Assembly: GCF_000153325.1 (NCBI RefSeq)
Contig: NZ_AAOU01000019.1
Location: 1 to 64,000 of the forward strand
Length of the DNA stretch: 64,000 nt
Source of the DNA: Photobacterium sp. SKA34
Lineage (GTDB): Bacteria > Pseudomonadota > Gammaproteobacteria > Enterobacterales > Vibrionaceae
Reading direction: 5' to 3'
Shown here: one piece after another, positions 1 to 14,393 of the stretch
Numbering within the stretch: position 1 is the first letter of the stretch
How the letters are laid out: the number at the start of each line of letters is the position of its first letter
The notes under the pieces: model-generated
The model's database searches: none
The model's input: the letters and a program-made list of their open reading frames with translations, nothing else
What the model was told of the DNA's origin: nothing
Position numbers and translations under genes: made by a program

Positions 1-834
<834 letters not shown>

Positions 835-905
835 CCTAAAGACTTACTGTTTAATGCAGTGTCCACACAGATTGCTTGGTTAAAATGTAGAACGTAAAAA
901 GACTT

Positions 906-982
<77 letters not shown>

Positions 983-1026
983 CTTTCTCTCCCAGAGAAG
1001 GTGGTGGTTTAGTCTTTTATATCGTT

Positions 1027-1102
1027 GGGGTTATAGCTCAGCTGGGAGAGCGCCTGCCTTGCACGCAGGAGGTCTGCGGTTCGATCCCGCATAGCTCCAC
1101 CA
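1027..1102 (+). tRNA. alaT: tRNA-Ala (UGC anticodon)
   Basis: A 76-nt tRNA with encoded CCA. The anticodon loop CTTGCAC gives UGC (Ala). The body is nearly identical to enterobacterial tRNA-Ala(UGC). The acceptor 5' strand is GGGGTTA opposite TAGCTCC, so one pair is a G-U wobble. It is the second spacer tRNA of the rrn operon. Confidence 0.98.
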
Positions 1103-1161
1103 CTCTTTAAACGCATTTGAATAAAGTGTCTTTAAAAAGTGGTTATCTAACGATGATTACA

Positions 1162-1173
1162 TGTTCTTTAACA
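1162..1173 (+). promoter_or_regulatory. boxA-like antitermination element in the 16S-23S spacer
   Basis: TGTTCTTTAACA differs at one position from the E. coli rrn spacer boxA TGCTCTTTAACA. It lies upstream of 23S, where NusB/NusE load onto rrn transcripts. The assignment rests on motif and position only. Confidence 0.7.
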
Positions 1174-1378
1174 ATCTGGAAAGCTGACTAGTAAATTCAA
1201 TCAATAGATTGATTTTAAAAAATGTTTTTATCTTCGGATAAAAACGAGTTCTCAAACAATACACATTCAAGTGTCTTGTATCGAGTCCGGCGAAAAACCA
1301 ACGTTTAATACTTTTTTGATCGAAGTGTTGAACACAAACCTTGGTTGTTTGAACATACGAAACCTCTTGGGGTTGTAT

Positions 1379-4261
<2,883 letters not shown>

Positions 4262-4377
4262 ACAACACCCAAGGGGTTTTTATACGGACTCCAAGTACAC
4301 TTGAACGTGTAGAGAACAACTAGTTAGATTTTCCCAGATTGCTATTTATTGTCGATGACAATAAATAAAACAGAATT

Positions 4378-4496
4378 TGCTTAGCGACCATAGCGTTATG
4401 GACCCACCTGATCCCATGCCGAACTCAGTAGTGAAACGTAATAGCGCCGATGGTAGTGTGGGGTCTCCCCATGTGAGAGTAGGACATCGCCAGGCT
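4378..4496 (+). rRNA. rrf: 5S ribosomal RNA
   Basis: About 119 nt containing the conserved core CCATGCCGAACTCAG and GCGCCGATGGTAGTGTGGGG. The 5' end TGCTTAGCGACC can pair with the 3' end CGCCAGGC. It follows 23S by about 115 nt. End positions are estimated from this pairing. Confidence 0.95.
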
Positions 4497-4560
4497 TTAA
4501 ATTTAAGATATTCGTTTTGAACTACGAATATCGGATAAAACGAAAGTTTTATCTCCGTGT

Positions 4561-4637
4561 GGAGCGGTAGTTCAGTTGGTTAGAATACCGGCCTGTCACG
4601 CCGGGGGTCGCGGGTTCGAGTCCCGTCCGCTCCGCCA
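4561..4637 (+). tRNA. aspT: tRNA-Asp (GUC anticodon), distal gene of the rrn operon
   Basis: A 77-nt cloverleaf: acceptor GGAGCGG opposite CCGCTCC, anticodon loop CTGTCAC (GUC, Asp), T-arm GGGTTCGAGTCCC and encoded CCA. It lies 65 nt after 5S and just before a strong terminator, so it is the last gene of the rrn transcript. Confidence 0.97.
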
Positions 4638-4648
4638 CTTTATTAGAG

Positions 4649-4679
4649 AAACCTGAATCGAAAGATTCAGGTTTTTTTT
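4649..4679 (+). terminator. rrn operon intrinsic terminator
   Basis: Perfect stem AACCTGAATC / GATTCAGGTT with a GAAA tetraloop, followed by eight T residues, immediately after tRNA-Asp. From here to the next hairpin at 4830 the sequence is AT-rich and I see no gene in it. Confidence 0.93.
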
Positions 4680-4829
4680 CGTCTGTAGATAATCATTATA
4701 AATATAGTTAATAAATACATATAGGGTAGAGAGTTACTCAGAGATTGTTTTAATCTATATAGAGTAATGGGTGATCTATCATCATTCTTATTTATTAGTA
4801 TAAAGTGATGATTCGTTTAATTTAGATAT

Positions 4830-4858
4830 AAAAAACCGCCATACAGGCGGTTTTTTAT
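4830..4858. terminator. bidirectional terminator downstream of crcB
   Basis: AACCGCC / GGCGGTT stem with T runs on both strands. It lies 12 nt past the crcB stop on the minus strand. Confidence 0.85.
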
Positions 4859-4870
4859 ATCGGTTATCTA

Positions 4871-5254
4871 TTAACTTTTCATCATAAGCTGGTAGCCAAC
4901 ATAACAAGCAGCAATGCTGACAATAACGTTAAGTAAAATATTTAGACCTGCTTTGAAAAATTCACCTTGTTGCATCAACACAACGTTGTCCATTGAGAAT
5001 GTAGAGAACGTAGTTAGCGCACCAAGGAAGCCTAAGCCGATAATAGGTCGCCATGGTGCAGCTTCAATCATTCCTTGATTAAGTGCTGACATCAATAACC
5101 CCATGATTAAGGAGCCTAGCACGTTTACGGTTAAAGTACCGTATGGGAAGCCACGGCCAAATAGCATTACGCATAGCTCAGAAATTAGGTACCTTGAGCA
5201 GGCACCGAATGCACCACCAAGCGCGATGAATCCTAGTAATAAATATTGGCTCAT
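4871..5254 (-). CDS. crcB: fluoride ion channel CrcB/Fluc
   Basis: A 127-residue protein with four hydrophobic segments. Fluc hallmarks visible are GGAFGACSRYLIS near the N-terminus, GTLTVNVLGSLIMG (the N of this segment lines the pore), and GFLGALTTFSTFSMD, the phenylalanine-box region. Fluc proteins are dual-topology dimers that export fluoride. The start was placed at the ATG giving MSQYLLLGF, behind GAGAT; a longer frame upstream adds 29 polar residues unlike the family. It is transcribed alone toward the rrn terminator. I looked for a fluoride riboswitch in the leader and did not recognise one. Confidence 0.93.
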   Translation of the reverse strand: MSQYLLLGFIALGGAFGACSRYLISELCVMLFGRGFPYGTLTVNVLGSLIMGLLMSALNQGMIEAAPWRPIIGLGFLGALTTFSTFSMDNVVLMQQGEFFKAGLNILLNVIVSIAACYVGYQLMMKS

Positions 5255-5459
5255 TGGGATCTCGTTTATATCTTCAAGTAATGATAGAAAGCGCTCATGA
5301 TAATCGCTAGCGAGAGGAGTGAGAACTCTCCAAAAATGCAATCATTGATTCAAATGAATATTAAATAGTGAGCGGTATACTTAGTTGTATAGCTACATTT
5401 ATAGCATCATAATTATAAATAATGAATTTACTATGAGCCTTAGCTCAAGGAGGCTAGAC

Positions 5460-5882
5460 ATGTCGCTTTACCAAACAGTGTTATTAGCGGTTAATCCTGA
5501 AGATAAAAATGCGCATAAATTGATGGTGAAAGCTGGTGTAATAGCAGAGCAAAATCACGCTGATTTACATGTTGCTTATGTTGAGCCGGGGATCGGAAAC
5601 GTAAGTTTTATTGATGTGGAAGTTGAGCTACAAGAAGAGCATGATGCGATTGCAAAAAAACGCATGAAAGAGTTATCTGATTTAATTACAGCTTCTTCTC
5701 ATAAAGTTAAAGCGATACATACCGCAGATGGTGATGTTTCAAAGCATATAGAAGCTTTAGCAAAAGAAATAAATGCGACTCTAGTGATCACAGGTTACCA
5801 TAAATCAACTTTTCACTTGTTTGGTGATTTAAGTGACTCTTTAGCTAATCACCTAGGTTGTGATGTATTAATTTCACAGTAA
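5460..5882 (+). CDS. universal stress protein, UspA family
   Basis: A 140-residue single-domain Usp protein. It starts with MSLYQTVLLAVNPED (first beta strand and nucleotide-site Asp) and has the pattern VAYVEPG, then IHTADGDVSKHIEALAKEINATLVITGYH, and finally SLANHLGCDVLIS, matching the closing strand of UspA-type folds. The usual G-2X-G-9X-G-S/T ATP loop is replaced by GYHKSTFHLFGDLSDSL, closer to the non-canonical UspA class. An AGGAGG ribosome site 8 nt upstream selects this start over in-frame ATGs at 5385 and 5433. It stands alone between crcB and the TPP riboswitch. Confidence 0.88.
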   Translation: MSLYQTVLLAVNPEDKNAHKLMVKAGVIAEQNHADLHVAYVEPGIGNVSFIDVEVELQEEHDAIAKKRMKELSDLITASSHKVKAIHTADGDVSKHIEALAKEINATLVITGYHKSTFHLFGDLSDSLANHLGCDVLISQ

Positions 5883-6012
5883 CAACGATTAAAATATTCA
5901 ATGTAATAATAAGCCGTGTAGATGCAGGGCTTTTTGTTGTCTGTCACTTTTTATTATTTTTCTCTATATAAGGGTTGTTGCAATATAACGGCTTCTTTAT
6001 ACTCATTGCTAC

Positions 6013-6096
6013 TTGTCGGAGTGCCATATGGCTGAGACCGCATTGCGGGATCCGTTGAACCTGATCAGGCTAATACCTGCGAAGGGAACGAGAGAA
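6013..6096 (+). promoter_or_regulatory. TPP (THI-box) riboswitch
   Basis: The leader carries the thi-box consensus: GGAGTGC, then GGCTGAGACCGCATTGCGGGATCC, then GAACCTGATCAGGCTAATACCTGCGAAGGGAAC. It lies about 130 nt upstream of thiC, the classic target. I see no U-tract terminator between the aptamer and thiC, so control is probably at translation initiation. The rest of the 5883-6222 gap holds no gene. Confidence 0.97.
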
Positions 6097-6204
6097 TGTC
6101 TTCTGCTACATATCTTAAGGGATCACTGTATGCATCTGCATAGCTGTACTTAGGTACACACCTCTTGTTTACGCCCATCCGCCAAGCATTTTCCCCTACA
6201 TTGA

Positions 6205-8141
<1,937 letters not shown>

Positions 8142-8142
<1 letters not shown>

Positions 8143-9359
8143 TGAGCACCTTGAGCTTACCAAAGGTCTTATCGTCTCTGGTGATGCATATTGAGCCATT
8201 ATTAGCTTCTGCTGCAGAGTATCAGTTAGGTGAGCAAGTCACGTTAATACCATCAAGCCAAGCATGGATTGAGGTATCGACGCCCTCTTGCGTTAAACGA
8301 GTGGGCTTTGAAAATGCCTGCTCCACCCAGCTAATTGATTATGTACTCCAAGATCAATGGGTATCTTCTGATGTAGATCTTTCGCTGATCAAAGCACAAA
8401 TACTAAAACGAACTAACGTTGTGGTATGTGGTTTACCTGTTAACGGTGGTTATCTTGATCTTTGGTATCATGATGGTGAAGTGCGTGGTTGTTTCAGTGT
8501 TGAGCGTGGTAATGCGACTCAACAGAGAGCGATGTTATTGGTGGCACTCGCGCTTGATTACCCCTTAGAAGATGCTCTAGTTCTGGCAAGGGCGTATGCC
8601 CAGTCAACGCAGATGGGCATTTGGCCAACCGAGCGTGATGCTTTCCCTGAAATCGTTTGTGCTAATTTTTCAAAACTGTCAGATATTGGTTGGCAATTCG
8701 AATATCAGCCAGTTGAAGCTTTTGCACCTGTTGATAGTGAGAAACTGAAGTTATATCCGGTGGTGGATTCCATTCAATGGGTTAAGCAGTTACTTGAATT
8801 GGATGTTAAAACGACTCAACTGCGGATCAAAGATCCGAATGCACAAAGCTTAGAGCAAGATATTGCTCATGCTATTGTGTTAGGTCTGCAGGCAAATGCG
8901 CAGGTCTTTATTAATGACTATTGGCAACTTGCTATTGAGCATGGGGCTTTTGGCGTGCATTTGGGACAAGAAGATTTAGCTGTCGCTGATCTCAATGCTA
9001 TTCAACAAGCGAATCTTCGCTTAGGAATCTCAACCCATGGGTATTACGAGATCTTACGTGCGATGACATTTAGTCCCAGTTATATCGCCCTTGGGCATAT
9101 TTACCCAACCACAACCAAGCAAATGCCGTCATTACCGCAAGGTGTTCACCGCTTAAAGCTTTATCAACGATTGGTTGGCAATACGTTTCCAACAGTGGCA
9201 ATAGGGGGAATTGATTTATCGCGTGTGCCTGTCGTTTGGAAAACAGGGGTGAGTAGCGTTGCAGTGGTGCGTGCGATCACCCAGTCAAGTGAGCTAGCGA
9301 TTGCCGTCGAACAACTCAATCAATGTTTATCTGAGCGGGAGGTGATGTATGACAACTGA
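8142..9359 (+). CDS. thiE: thiamine phosphate synthase ThiE with N-terminal ThiD-like extension
   Basis: 405 residues, about twice the usual ThiE length of about 210. The C-terminal half (about 203-395) is the TMP synthase barrel: TTQLRIKDP, INDYWQLAIEHGAFGVHLGQ, GISTHG, ALGHIYPTTTKQMPS and VAIGGI are all present. It joins HMP-PP and thiazole phosphate. Residues about 92-155 read like the C-terminal part of an HMP-phosphate kinase (VVVCGLPVNGGYLDLWY, then LLVALALDYPLEDALVLARAYAQ) but lack the GTGC catalytic loop, so kinase activity is doubtful. No separate thiD is in the operon. It overlaps thiC by 1 nt and thiF by 11 nt. Confidence 0.94.
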
Positions 9360-10134
9360 CAGACTCTCTGATACTGCTTTTATTCGATATAACCGACAAA
9401 TCATGCTGGAAGACATGGGAGAGCAGGGGCAACTTGCACTTAATAATGCCAAGGTACTGATCGTCGGTGCGGGTGGTTTAGGCTCAGCGGCAGTGATGTA
9501 TTTAGCTGCTGCGGGTGTTGGGTTACTTGTGATTGCTGATGATGATGAGGTTGAGAGTTCGAACTTGCAGCGTCAGGTGATTTATCGAGAAACCGATGTT
9601 TCACTCAATAAAGCGCAAGCAGCCTGTGATCAGCTTTTAGCATTAAATCCATTGGTACGAACGCGTGCAGTAAAAGCTAATCTCGCAGGATTTCAACTGG
9701 TGATGGAAGTACAACAGGCAGATATTGTACTTGATTGTAGTGATAACTGGGCTACCCGTTATGCGGTCAATCAAGCTTGTTATCAGCATCATACACCACT
9801 GATTGCCGGTGCGTCGATAGGTTGGCAAGGACAGTTACTGGCGTTTGATTTCCGACAGACCTCACCGTGTTATCAATGTGTGTTTCCATTAAGTGCTGAA
9901 GCGTCACCACAAGATCAAAATTGTCGTAGTAACGGCGTGATGGGACCTGTTGTAGGCACTATTGGCACGTTACAAGCGCTTAATGCGATTAAAGCTATCG
10001 CAGGTGTTGGTGAAGTCGGGTTTGGTTTGCTGCAGCAATTTAATGGTTTAACAGGAAAATGGCAGCAGGTATCAATCGATGCTGCTCCTTGTTGTCCTGT
10101 ATGCGGTCAGCAAGATCAAAGGGAGGTTGTGTAA
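9349..10134 (+). CDS. thiF: ThiS adenylyltransferase ThiF
   Basis: A 261-residue E1-like enzyme of the HesA/MoeB/ThiF family. The nucleotide loop GAGGLG is at 40-45, with the SNLQRQVIY motif following. Zinc is probably held by Cys174/Cys177 (SPCYQC) and Cys249/Cys252 (CPVC). Cys192 in NCRSNGVMGP corresponds to the reactive cysteine seen in ThiF proteins. It adenylates the C-terminal glycine of ThiS, encoded immediately downstream. The thiF stop abuts the thiS start (TAAATG), consistent with translational coupling. Confidence 0.95.
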   Translation: MTTDRLSDTAFIRYNRQIMLEDMGEQGQLALNNAKVLIVGAGGLGSAAVMYLAAAGVGLLVIADDDEVESSNLQRQVIYRETDVSLNKAQAACDQLLALNPLVRTRAVKANLAGFQLVMEVQQADIVLDCSDNWATRYAVNQACYQHHTPLIAGASIGWQGQLLAFDFRQTSPCYQCVFPLSAEASPQDQNCRSNGVMGPVVGTIGTLQALNAIKAIAGVGEVGFGLLQQFNGLTGKWQQVSIDAAPCCPVCGQQDQREVV

Positions 10135-10347
10135 ATGGCTACCATGATAGCTATCTGGCTGAACGATGAATCTATGTCTTGCGAGGCTGAGCAAACCGTT
10201 CATCAATTTGTTAGTCAGTTAGATTTACCCATACAAGGTACAGCGGTCGCGATAAATCAGCGTATTGTCGCAGCCAGTGAGTGGCCGACAACCGTCATTG
10301 TTGATGGTGATCAGATCGCGTTATTTCAAGCGATAGCAGGAGGTTAA
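10135..10347 (+). CDS. thiS: sulfur carrier protein ThiS
   Basis: A 70-residue ubiquitin-fold sulfur carrier ending in the obligatory Gly-Gly (AIAGG). ThiF adenylates this tail and it is then thiocarboxylated, delivering sulfur to ThiG for thiazole formation. The codons for the terminal AGG sequence also form the AGGAGG ribosome site of thiG, whose ATG lies two bases past the stop. The N-terminus contains the expected beta-grasp pattern ([19 protein letters not shown]). Confidence 0.94.
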   Translation: MATMIAIWLNDESMSCEAEQTVHQFVSQLDLPIQGTAVAINQRIVAASEWPTTVIVDGDQIALFQAIAGG

Positions 10348-10348
10348 T

Positions 10349-11113
10349 ATGTTGACTATTGCAGATAAAACATTCACATCGCGATTATTTACCGGAACGG
10401 GTAAGTACGCTAATCGAGATGTAATGGCTGAATCGATTTTAGCGACAGGCTCTGAGCTCGTGACTATGGCACTAAAGCGGGTCAATATTGCTGAGCGTGA
10501 TGACGATATCTTAGCGCCATTGATCCAAGCTGGAGTGAATTTACTGCCTAATACGTCAGGGGCTAAAAATGCCAAAGAAGCGATCTTTGCAGCGCAGTTA
10601 GCCAGAGAAGCATTAGGGACGAATTGGCTAAAATTAGAAATTCACCCTGATCCGAAATACCTGATGCCTGATCCGATTGAAACGCTAAAAGCGGCTGAGC
10701 AGTTGGTAAAAGAAGGGTTTACTGTACTCCCTTACTGTCATGCCGATCCTGTGCTTTGTAAGCGATTAGAAGATGTGGGTTGCGCTGCTGTGATGCCATT
10801 AGGTGCGCCGATTGGCTCGAATAAAGGGATCGCTTCTCGCGATTTTCTTCGCATTATTATCGATCAGGCGCAAGTACCTGTGGTGGTGGATGCGGGCATT
10901 GGTGCACCTTCTCATGCCGCAGAAGCGATGGAAATGGGGGCTGATGCGGTATTGGTCAATACTGCCATCGCAGCGGCAAGTGATCCGATTACAATGGGGC
11001 GTGCATTTAAATTGGCCGTGGAAAGTGGTCGTATGGCCTATGAAGCTGGTCTTGCAGGTAAGGTGAACCATGCTATTGCATCAAGTCCATTAACGGCATT
11101 TCTTAATGAGTAA
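10349..11113 (+). CDS. thiG: thiazole synthase ThiG
   Basis: 254 residues. ThiG condenses deoxyxylulose phosphate, dehydroglycine and ThiS thiocarboxylate into the thiazole. [12 protein letters not shown], the Schiff-base lysine in [37 protein letters not shown] and [29 protein letters not shown] are all diagnostic. Length matches the family. It sits between thiS and thiH as in enterics, where ThiG and ThiH act as a complex. Confidence 0.97.
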   Translation: MLTIADKTFTSRLFTGTGKYANRDVMAESILATGSELVTMALKRVNIAERDDDILAPLIQAGVNLLPNTSGAKNAKEAIFAAQLAREALGTNWLKLEIHPDPKYLMPDPIETLKAAEQLVKEGFTVLPYCHADPVLCKRLEDVGCAAVMPLGAPIGSNKGIASRDFLRIIIDQAQVPVVVDAGIGAPSHAAEAMEMGADAVLVNTAIAAASDPITMGRAFKLAVESGRMAYEAGLAGKVNHAIASSPLTAFLNE

Positions 11114-11122
11114 GGAGCCAAC

Positions 11123-12235
11123 ATGAGCTTTGTGGATGTTTGGCAACAAATGGATTGGGATGATATCCGTTTGTCGATTTATGCTAAAACGGCTACCGAT
11201 GTTGAGCGTGCTTTAGGAAAATCAACGTTGGGTCTAGAGGATTTCAAAGCCTTAATTTCACCCGCGGCTGAACCTTACTTAGAGCAAATGGCACAACTCT
11301 CTGCGATGTTAACGCGTCAGCGGTTTGGTCATACCATGAGTTTTTATGTGCCGTTATACCTTTCGAATCTATGTGCCAATGCGTGTACCTATTGTGGTTT
11401 TTCGATGGAAAATCGCATTAAGCGCCGTACCTTGGGTGAGCAAGAAATAGAGCGAGAGTGTGAGGCAATAAAAGCGCTAAATTTTGATAGTGTGTTACTG
11501 GTCACTGGCGAGCATCAAACTAAAGTAGGTATGAATTACTTTCGTGATGCGATTCCTAGAATCAAAGATCACTTCAGTTATTTGGCAATGGAAGTACAGC
11601 CACTTGAGCAAGATGAGTATCAAGAGCTGCGACAACTTGGTTTAGATGCGGTGATGGTGTATCAAGAAACCTATAATGCGCCAACCTATGCGAAGCATCA
11701 TTTACGAGGCAATAAAACCAATTTTGAATACCGCTTAGCGACACCTGATCGGTTAGCAAAAGCTGGAATAGACAAGATTGGGATTGGTGCTTTGATCGGC
11801 ATGGAAGAATGGCGCACGGATTGTTTTTTTGTTGCCAGTCATTTGGCCTATCTTGAGCGTACCTATTGGCAAAGCCGCTATTCGATTTCATTTCCACGTT
11901 TAAGACCCTGTACTGGTGGATTAGACCCTAAATCGGTGATGACGGATCGCCAACTTGTGCAATTGATTTGTGCTTATCGACTGTTTAATCCTGAAGTAGA
12001 GCTGTCGTTATCCACTCGAGAATCACCGCATTTTCGCGATAATGTATTGCCTTTGGGGATCACCAGTATGTCGGCGGGCTCTAAAACCCAACCGGGCGGA
12101 TACGCCGATGACACGCCAGAGCTAGAACAGTTTGCAATCAGTGATGAACGTTCGGTCGCAGATGTCGCTACAGCGGTCAAGCAACAGGGATTTGAAGTGG
12201 TGTGGAAAGATTGGCATCCCGCCTATTCTGGATAA
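11123..12235 (+). CDS. thiH: 2-iminoacetate (dehydroglycine) synthase ThiH, radical SAM
   Basis: A 370-residue radical SAM enzyme that cleaves tyrosine to dehydroglycine and p-cresol for anaerobic-type thiazole synthesis. The cluster motif is Cys84-X3-Cys88-X2-Cys91 (CANACTYC). VLLVTGEH and the C-terminal SLSTRES..FRDN and GSKTQPGGY segments are ThiH-specific. It is the last gene of the operon, ending 1-2 nt before a strong terminator. Use of ThiH rather than the oxygen-dependent ThiO fits a facultative anaerobe. Confidence 0.96.
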   Translation: MSFVDVWQQMDWDDIRLSIYAKTATDVERALGKSTLGLEDFKALISPAAEPYLEQMAQLSAMLTRQRFGHTMSFYVPLYLSNLCANACTYCGFSMENRIKRRTLGEQEIERECEAIKALNFDSVLLVTGEHQTKVGMNYFRDAIPRIKDHFSYLAMEVQPLEQDEYQELRQLGLDAVMVYQETYNAPTYAKHHLRGNKTNFEYRLATPDRLAKAGIDKIGIGALIGMEEWRTDCFFVASHLAYLERTYWQSRYSISFPRLRPCTGGLDPKSVMTDRQLVQLICAYRLFNPEVELSLSTRESPHFRDNVLPLGITSMSAGSKTQPGGYADDTPELEQFAISDERSVADVATAVKQQGFEVVWKDWHPAYSG

Positions 12236-12236
12236 T

Positions 12237-12274
12237 AAAAAGCCAGTACGTGATGCGTACTGGCTTTTCTTTTT
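12237..12274. terminator. bidirectional terminator between thiH and the aminopeptidase P gene
   Basis: AAAAGCCAGTACG / CGTACTGGCTTTT stem with a TGATG loop and T-rich flanks on both strands. It separates the convergent thi operon and the aminopeptidase gene. Confidence 0.9.
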
Positions 12275-12286
12275 CTTATCTCAGAG

Positions 12287-14074
12287 TTAGCGGCTTAGTG
12301 GTGATGTCGCTTGTGTTAGCCACTCTAGATCACTACCAGTCAGCGATAGGCTGATCACGTTAAACACGGTTTGGTGATAGTTGTTAAGCCATGCAAGCTC
12401 TACGTCGGTTAGTAGTGCAGGATCGATCAAACGCTTATCAATTGGCGCACGTGTTAATGATTCAAAGCCCATGACGTTCATGTCGCCTTGAGTTTCAATA
12501 TCGACGACCAGCTCAAGGTTTTCGATACGAATACCGAACGCGTCCGCACGGTAATAACCAGGCTCGTTAGATAACACCATGCCCGGCAGCAGCGCGGTTG
12601 GGTTAGCCACTTTAGAAATACGCTGAGGACCTTCATGAACACTTAAGAAGTGACCGACTCCGTGACCTGTACCATGATCATAATCGAAGCCATGAGCCCA
12701 TAGATGCTGTCGCGCGAGTGCGTCGAGCTGTGAGCCTGTTGTGCCTTTCGGGAAACGTGCCGAAGCCAATGAAATATGACCTTTTAATACTAATGTGAAA
12801 GCTTGTTTTACTTCATTACCTGGGTTACCGATAGCGATAGTACGGGTGATATCGGTCGTACCATCAGGATATTGACCGCCTGAATCGACTAAGTAAACCG
12901 TATCCATTTGAAGTTTACCAGGCTGTGGTTGATCAATGTGGTTATAGTGGCACATTGCGGCATTACCAGCAGAAGCTGAAATTGTATCGAAGCTCACGTC
13001 ACGACAGCTTGGATCTTGCTGACGGAATTGCCAAAGTTGATCGGAAAGCTCTGCTTCATTAAGTAGATTCCCACTCGCAACTTGATTATCTACCCATGCT
13101 AGGAATTTAGAAATTGCGACACCATCACGAATATGACACGCTTTCATGCCATTTATTTCAGTCGTATTTTTAGCGGCTTTTGGTAGCAACGTTGGATTAG
13201 CTGCTTCAATAAGTTGTGCGCCAGCATCAGTCAGTTGCTGAGCCGCCCATGCATTACTGTTCGCTGAATCAAACTGTACACGTTTACCTGAAAGCGCAGC
13301 TAACCCTGCGGCGAGTTGCTCTGGCTCGCGGATATTGACGCCGTTACCTACGTGCGTTGCAAAACCTTCTGGTAGGCGGTGGTGATCGATATAGAAATCA
13401 ACAGACGCATCGCTGTGGATTACGGCAGCTGACAACAGAACGGGTAGACAGTGAACATCATCGCCACGGACATTTAGTAACCAAGCAATGCTATCAAGCT
13501 GACTTAAAAAGGCAGCATCAGCTTTTTGTTTTTTTAGCAGTGCGGCAATTTGTTCACGCTTTTCTTCGCTTGATTGACCGACATACTCTAGACCCATTAA
13601 CTCCGCATCCGACAGCTTTGGTGCTGGACGATCTAGCCACAGTTCATCAATTGGGTTTTCGTTAACTGATACTAGCTCTAGCTCACCATCAAGGGTTGTC
13701 GTGACATTTTTTAGCCATGCTGCACTGTGTAGACGGTTATCGATCGCCACTTTGCTCCCTGCTGCTAGATTTTCTAACACCCAGTGTACTGGTGGTTGCT
13801 CGATCAAATGACAATATTCAAATACATCACCAGGTACTTGCTTGCGAACTTGCACAACATAGCGACCATCAACAAACATTGCAGCACGATCACGAGTGAT
13901 CACGGCGGCACCTGCCGAACCGGTAAATCCGGTTAACCAATGAAGGCGTTCATTATGATCGGGAATGTACTCACCAAGATATTCATCTTCATGAGGGATC
14001 AGTAAGGCATCGAGTTGCTGTGCTTCAAGCCATTGACGGATCTGCTCAATACGTTGTGCGATAACTGCTTGCAT
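12287..14074 (-). CDS. Xaa-Pro aminopeptidase, M24B family (long three-domain type)
   Basis: 595 residues: two creatinase-type N-terminal domains (about 1-135 and 150-305) and a pita-bread M24 catalytic domain (about 305-530), as in the long aminopeptidase P form also found in eukaryotes, not the roughly 440-residue PepP. Dinuclear metal ligands are in place: Asp397, Asp408, His471, Glu504 and Glu518, within LVDSGGQYPDGTTDITR, GTGHGVGH, NEPGYY and IRIENL. It removes N-terminal residues preceding proline, presumably in the cytosol as no signal peptide is seen. The ribosome site AAGGAACC precedes the start. It is monocistronic. Confidence 0.92.
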   Translation of the reverse strand: MQAVIAQRIEQIRQWLEAQQLDALLIPHEDEYLGEYIPDHNERLHWLTGFTGSAGAAVITRDRAAMFVDGRYVVQVRKQVPGDVFEYCHLIEQPPVHWVLENLAAGSKVAIDNRLHSAAWLKNVTTTLDGELELVSVNENPIDELWLDRPAPKLSDAELMGLEYVGQSSEEKREQIAALLKKQKADAAFLSQLDSIAWLLNVRGDDVHCLPVLLSAAVIHSDASVDFYIDHHRLPEGFATHVGNGVNIREPEQLAAGLAALSGKRVQFDSANSNAWAAQQLTDAGAQLIEAANPTLLPKAAKNTTEINGMKACHIRDGVAISKFLAWVDNQVASGNLLNEAELSDQLWQFRQQDPSCRDVSFDTISASAGNAAMCHYNHIDQPQPGKLQMDTVYLVDSGGQYPDGTTDITRTIAIGNPGNEVKQAFTLVLKGHISLASARFPKGTTGSQLDALARQHLWAHGFDYDHGTGHGVGHFLSVHEGPQRISKVANPTALLPGMVLSNEPGYYRADAFGIRIENLELVVDIETQGDMNVMGFESLTRAPIDKRLIDPALLTDVELAWLNNYHQTVFNVISLSLTGSDLEWLTQATSPLSR

Positions 14075-14393
14075 GTCTGGTTCCTTGTCAAGAAACCACC
14101 TTTAGAAGGTGGTTAGATCAAATTCACCCCAATCACCATGGTATCAGCGATTCAGGTTTAATATTGTTACGTTAGCTTGTTTGGCGGCTCGCTTCAATTG
14201 CCGCTATGATAATTGACAGGCTATTTATCTCATTGTTGCTTTTATTTTAGTGATTCATCGTTAGCTGGTGGATTCCAATTTGGAAAAGCGGTATTGAAAA
14301 TAAAGCATTTTTATTTGGCTTTATAACACCGTAGACTTGCGCAAAATCTTTTAGAGGCAGTAATTGCCTTTGTTTGTTGCGTGTCAAATGTGA
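14075..14393. other. intergenic stretch without a gene
   Basis: About 320 bases between the aminopeptidase start and the LysR gene stop. A short hairpin, AACCACC / GGTGGTT, lies at 14095-14113, inside the 5' leader of the aminopeptidase transcript. No coding frame, tRNA or clear terminator was seen in the rest. Confidence 0.6.

Noticed and set aside
5255..5459. Possible fluoride riboswitch in the crcB leader.
   Set aside because: The expected GGCGATGG and CTCC core elements are not seen in the minus-strand leader.
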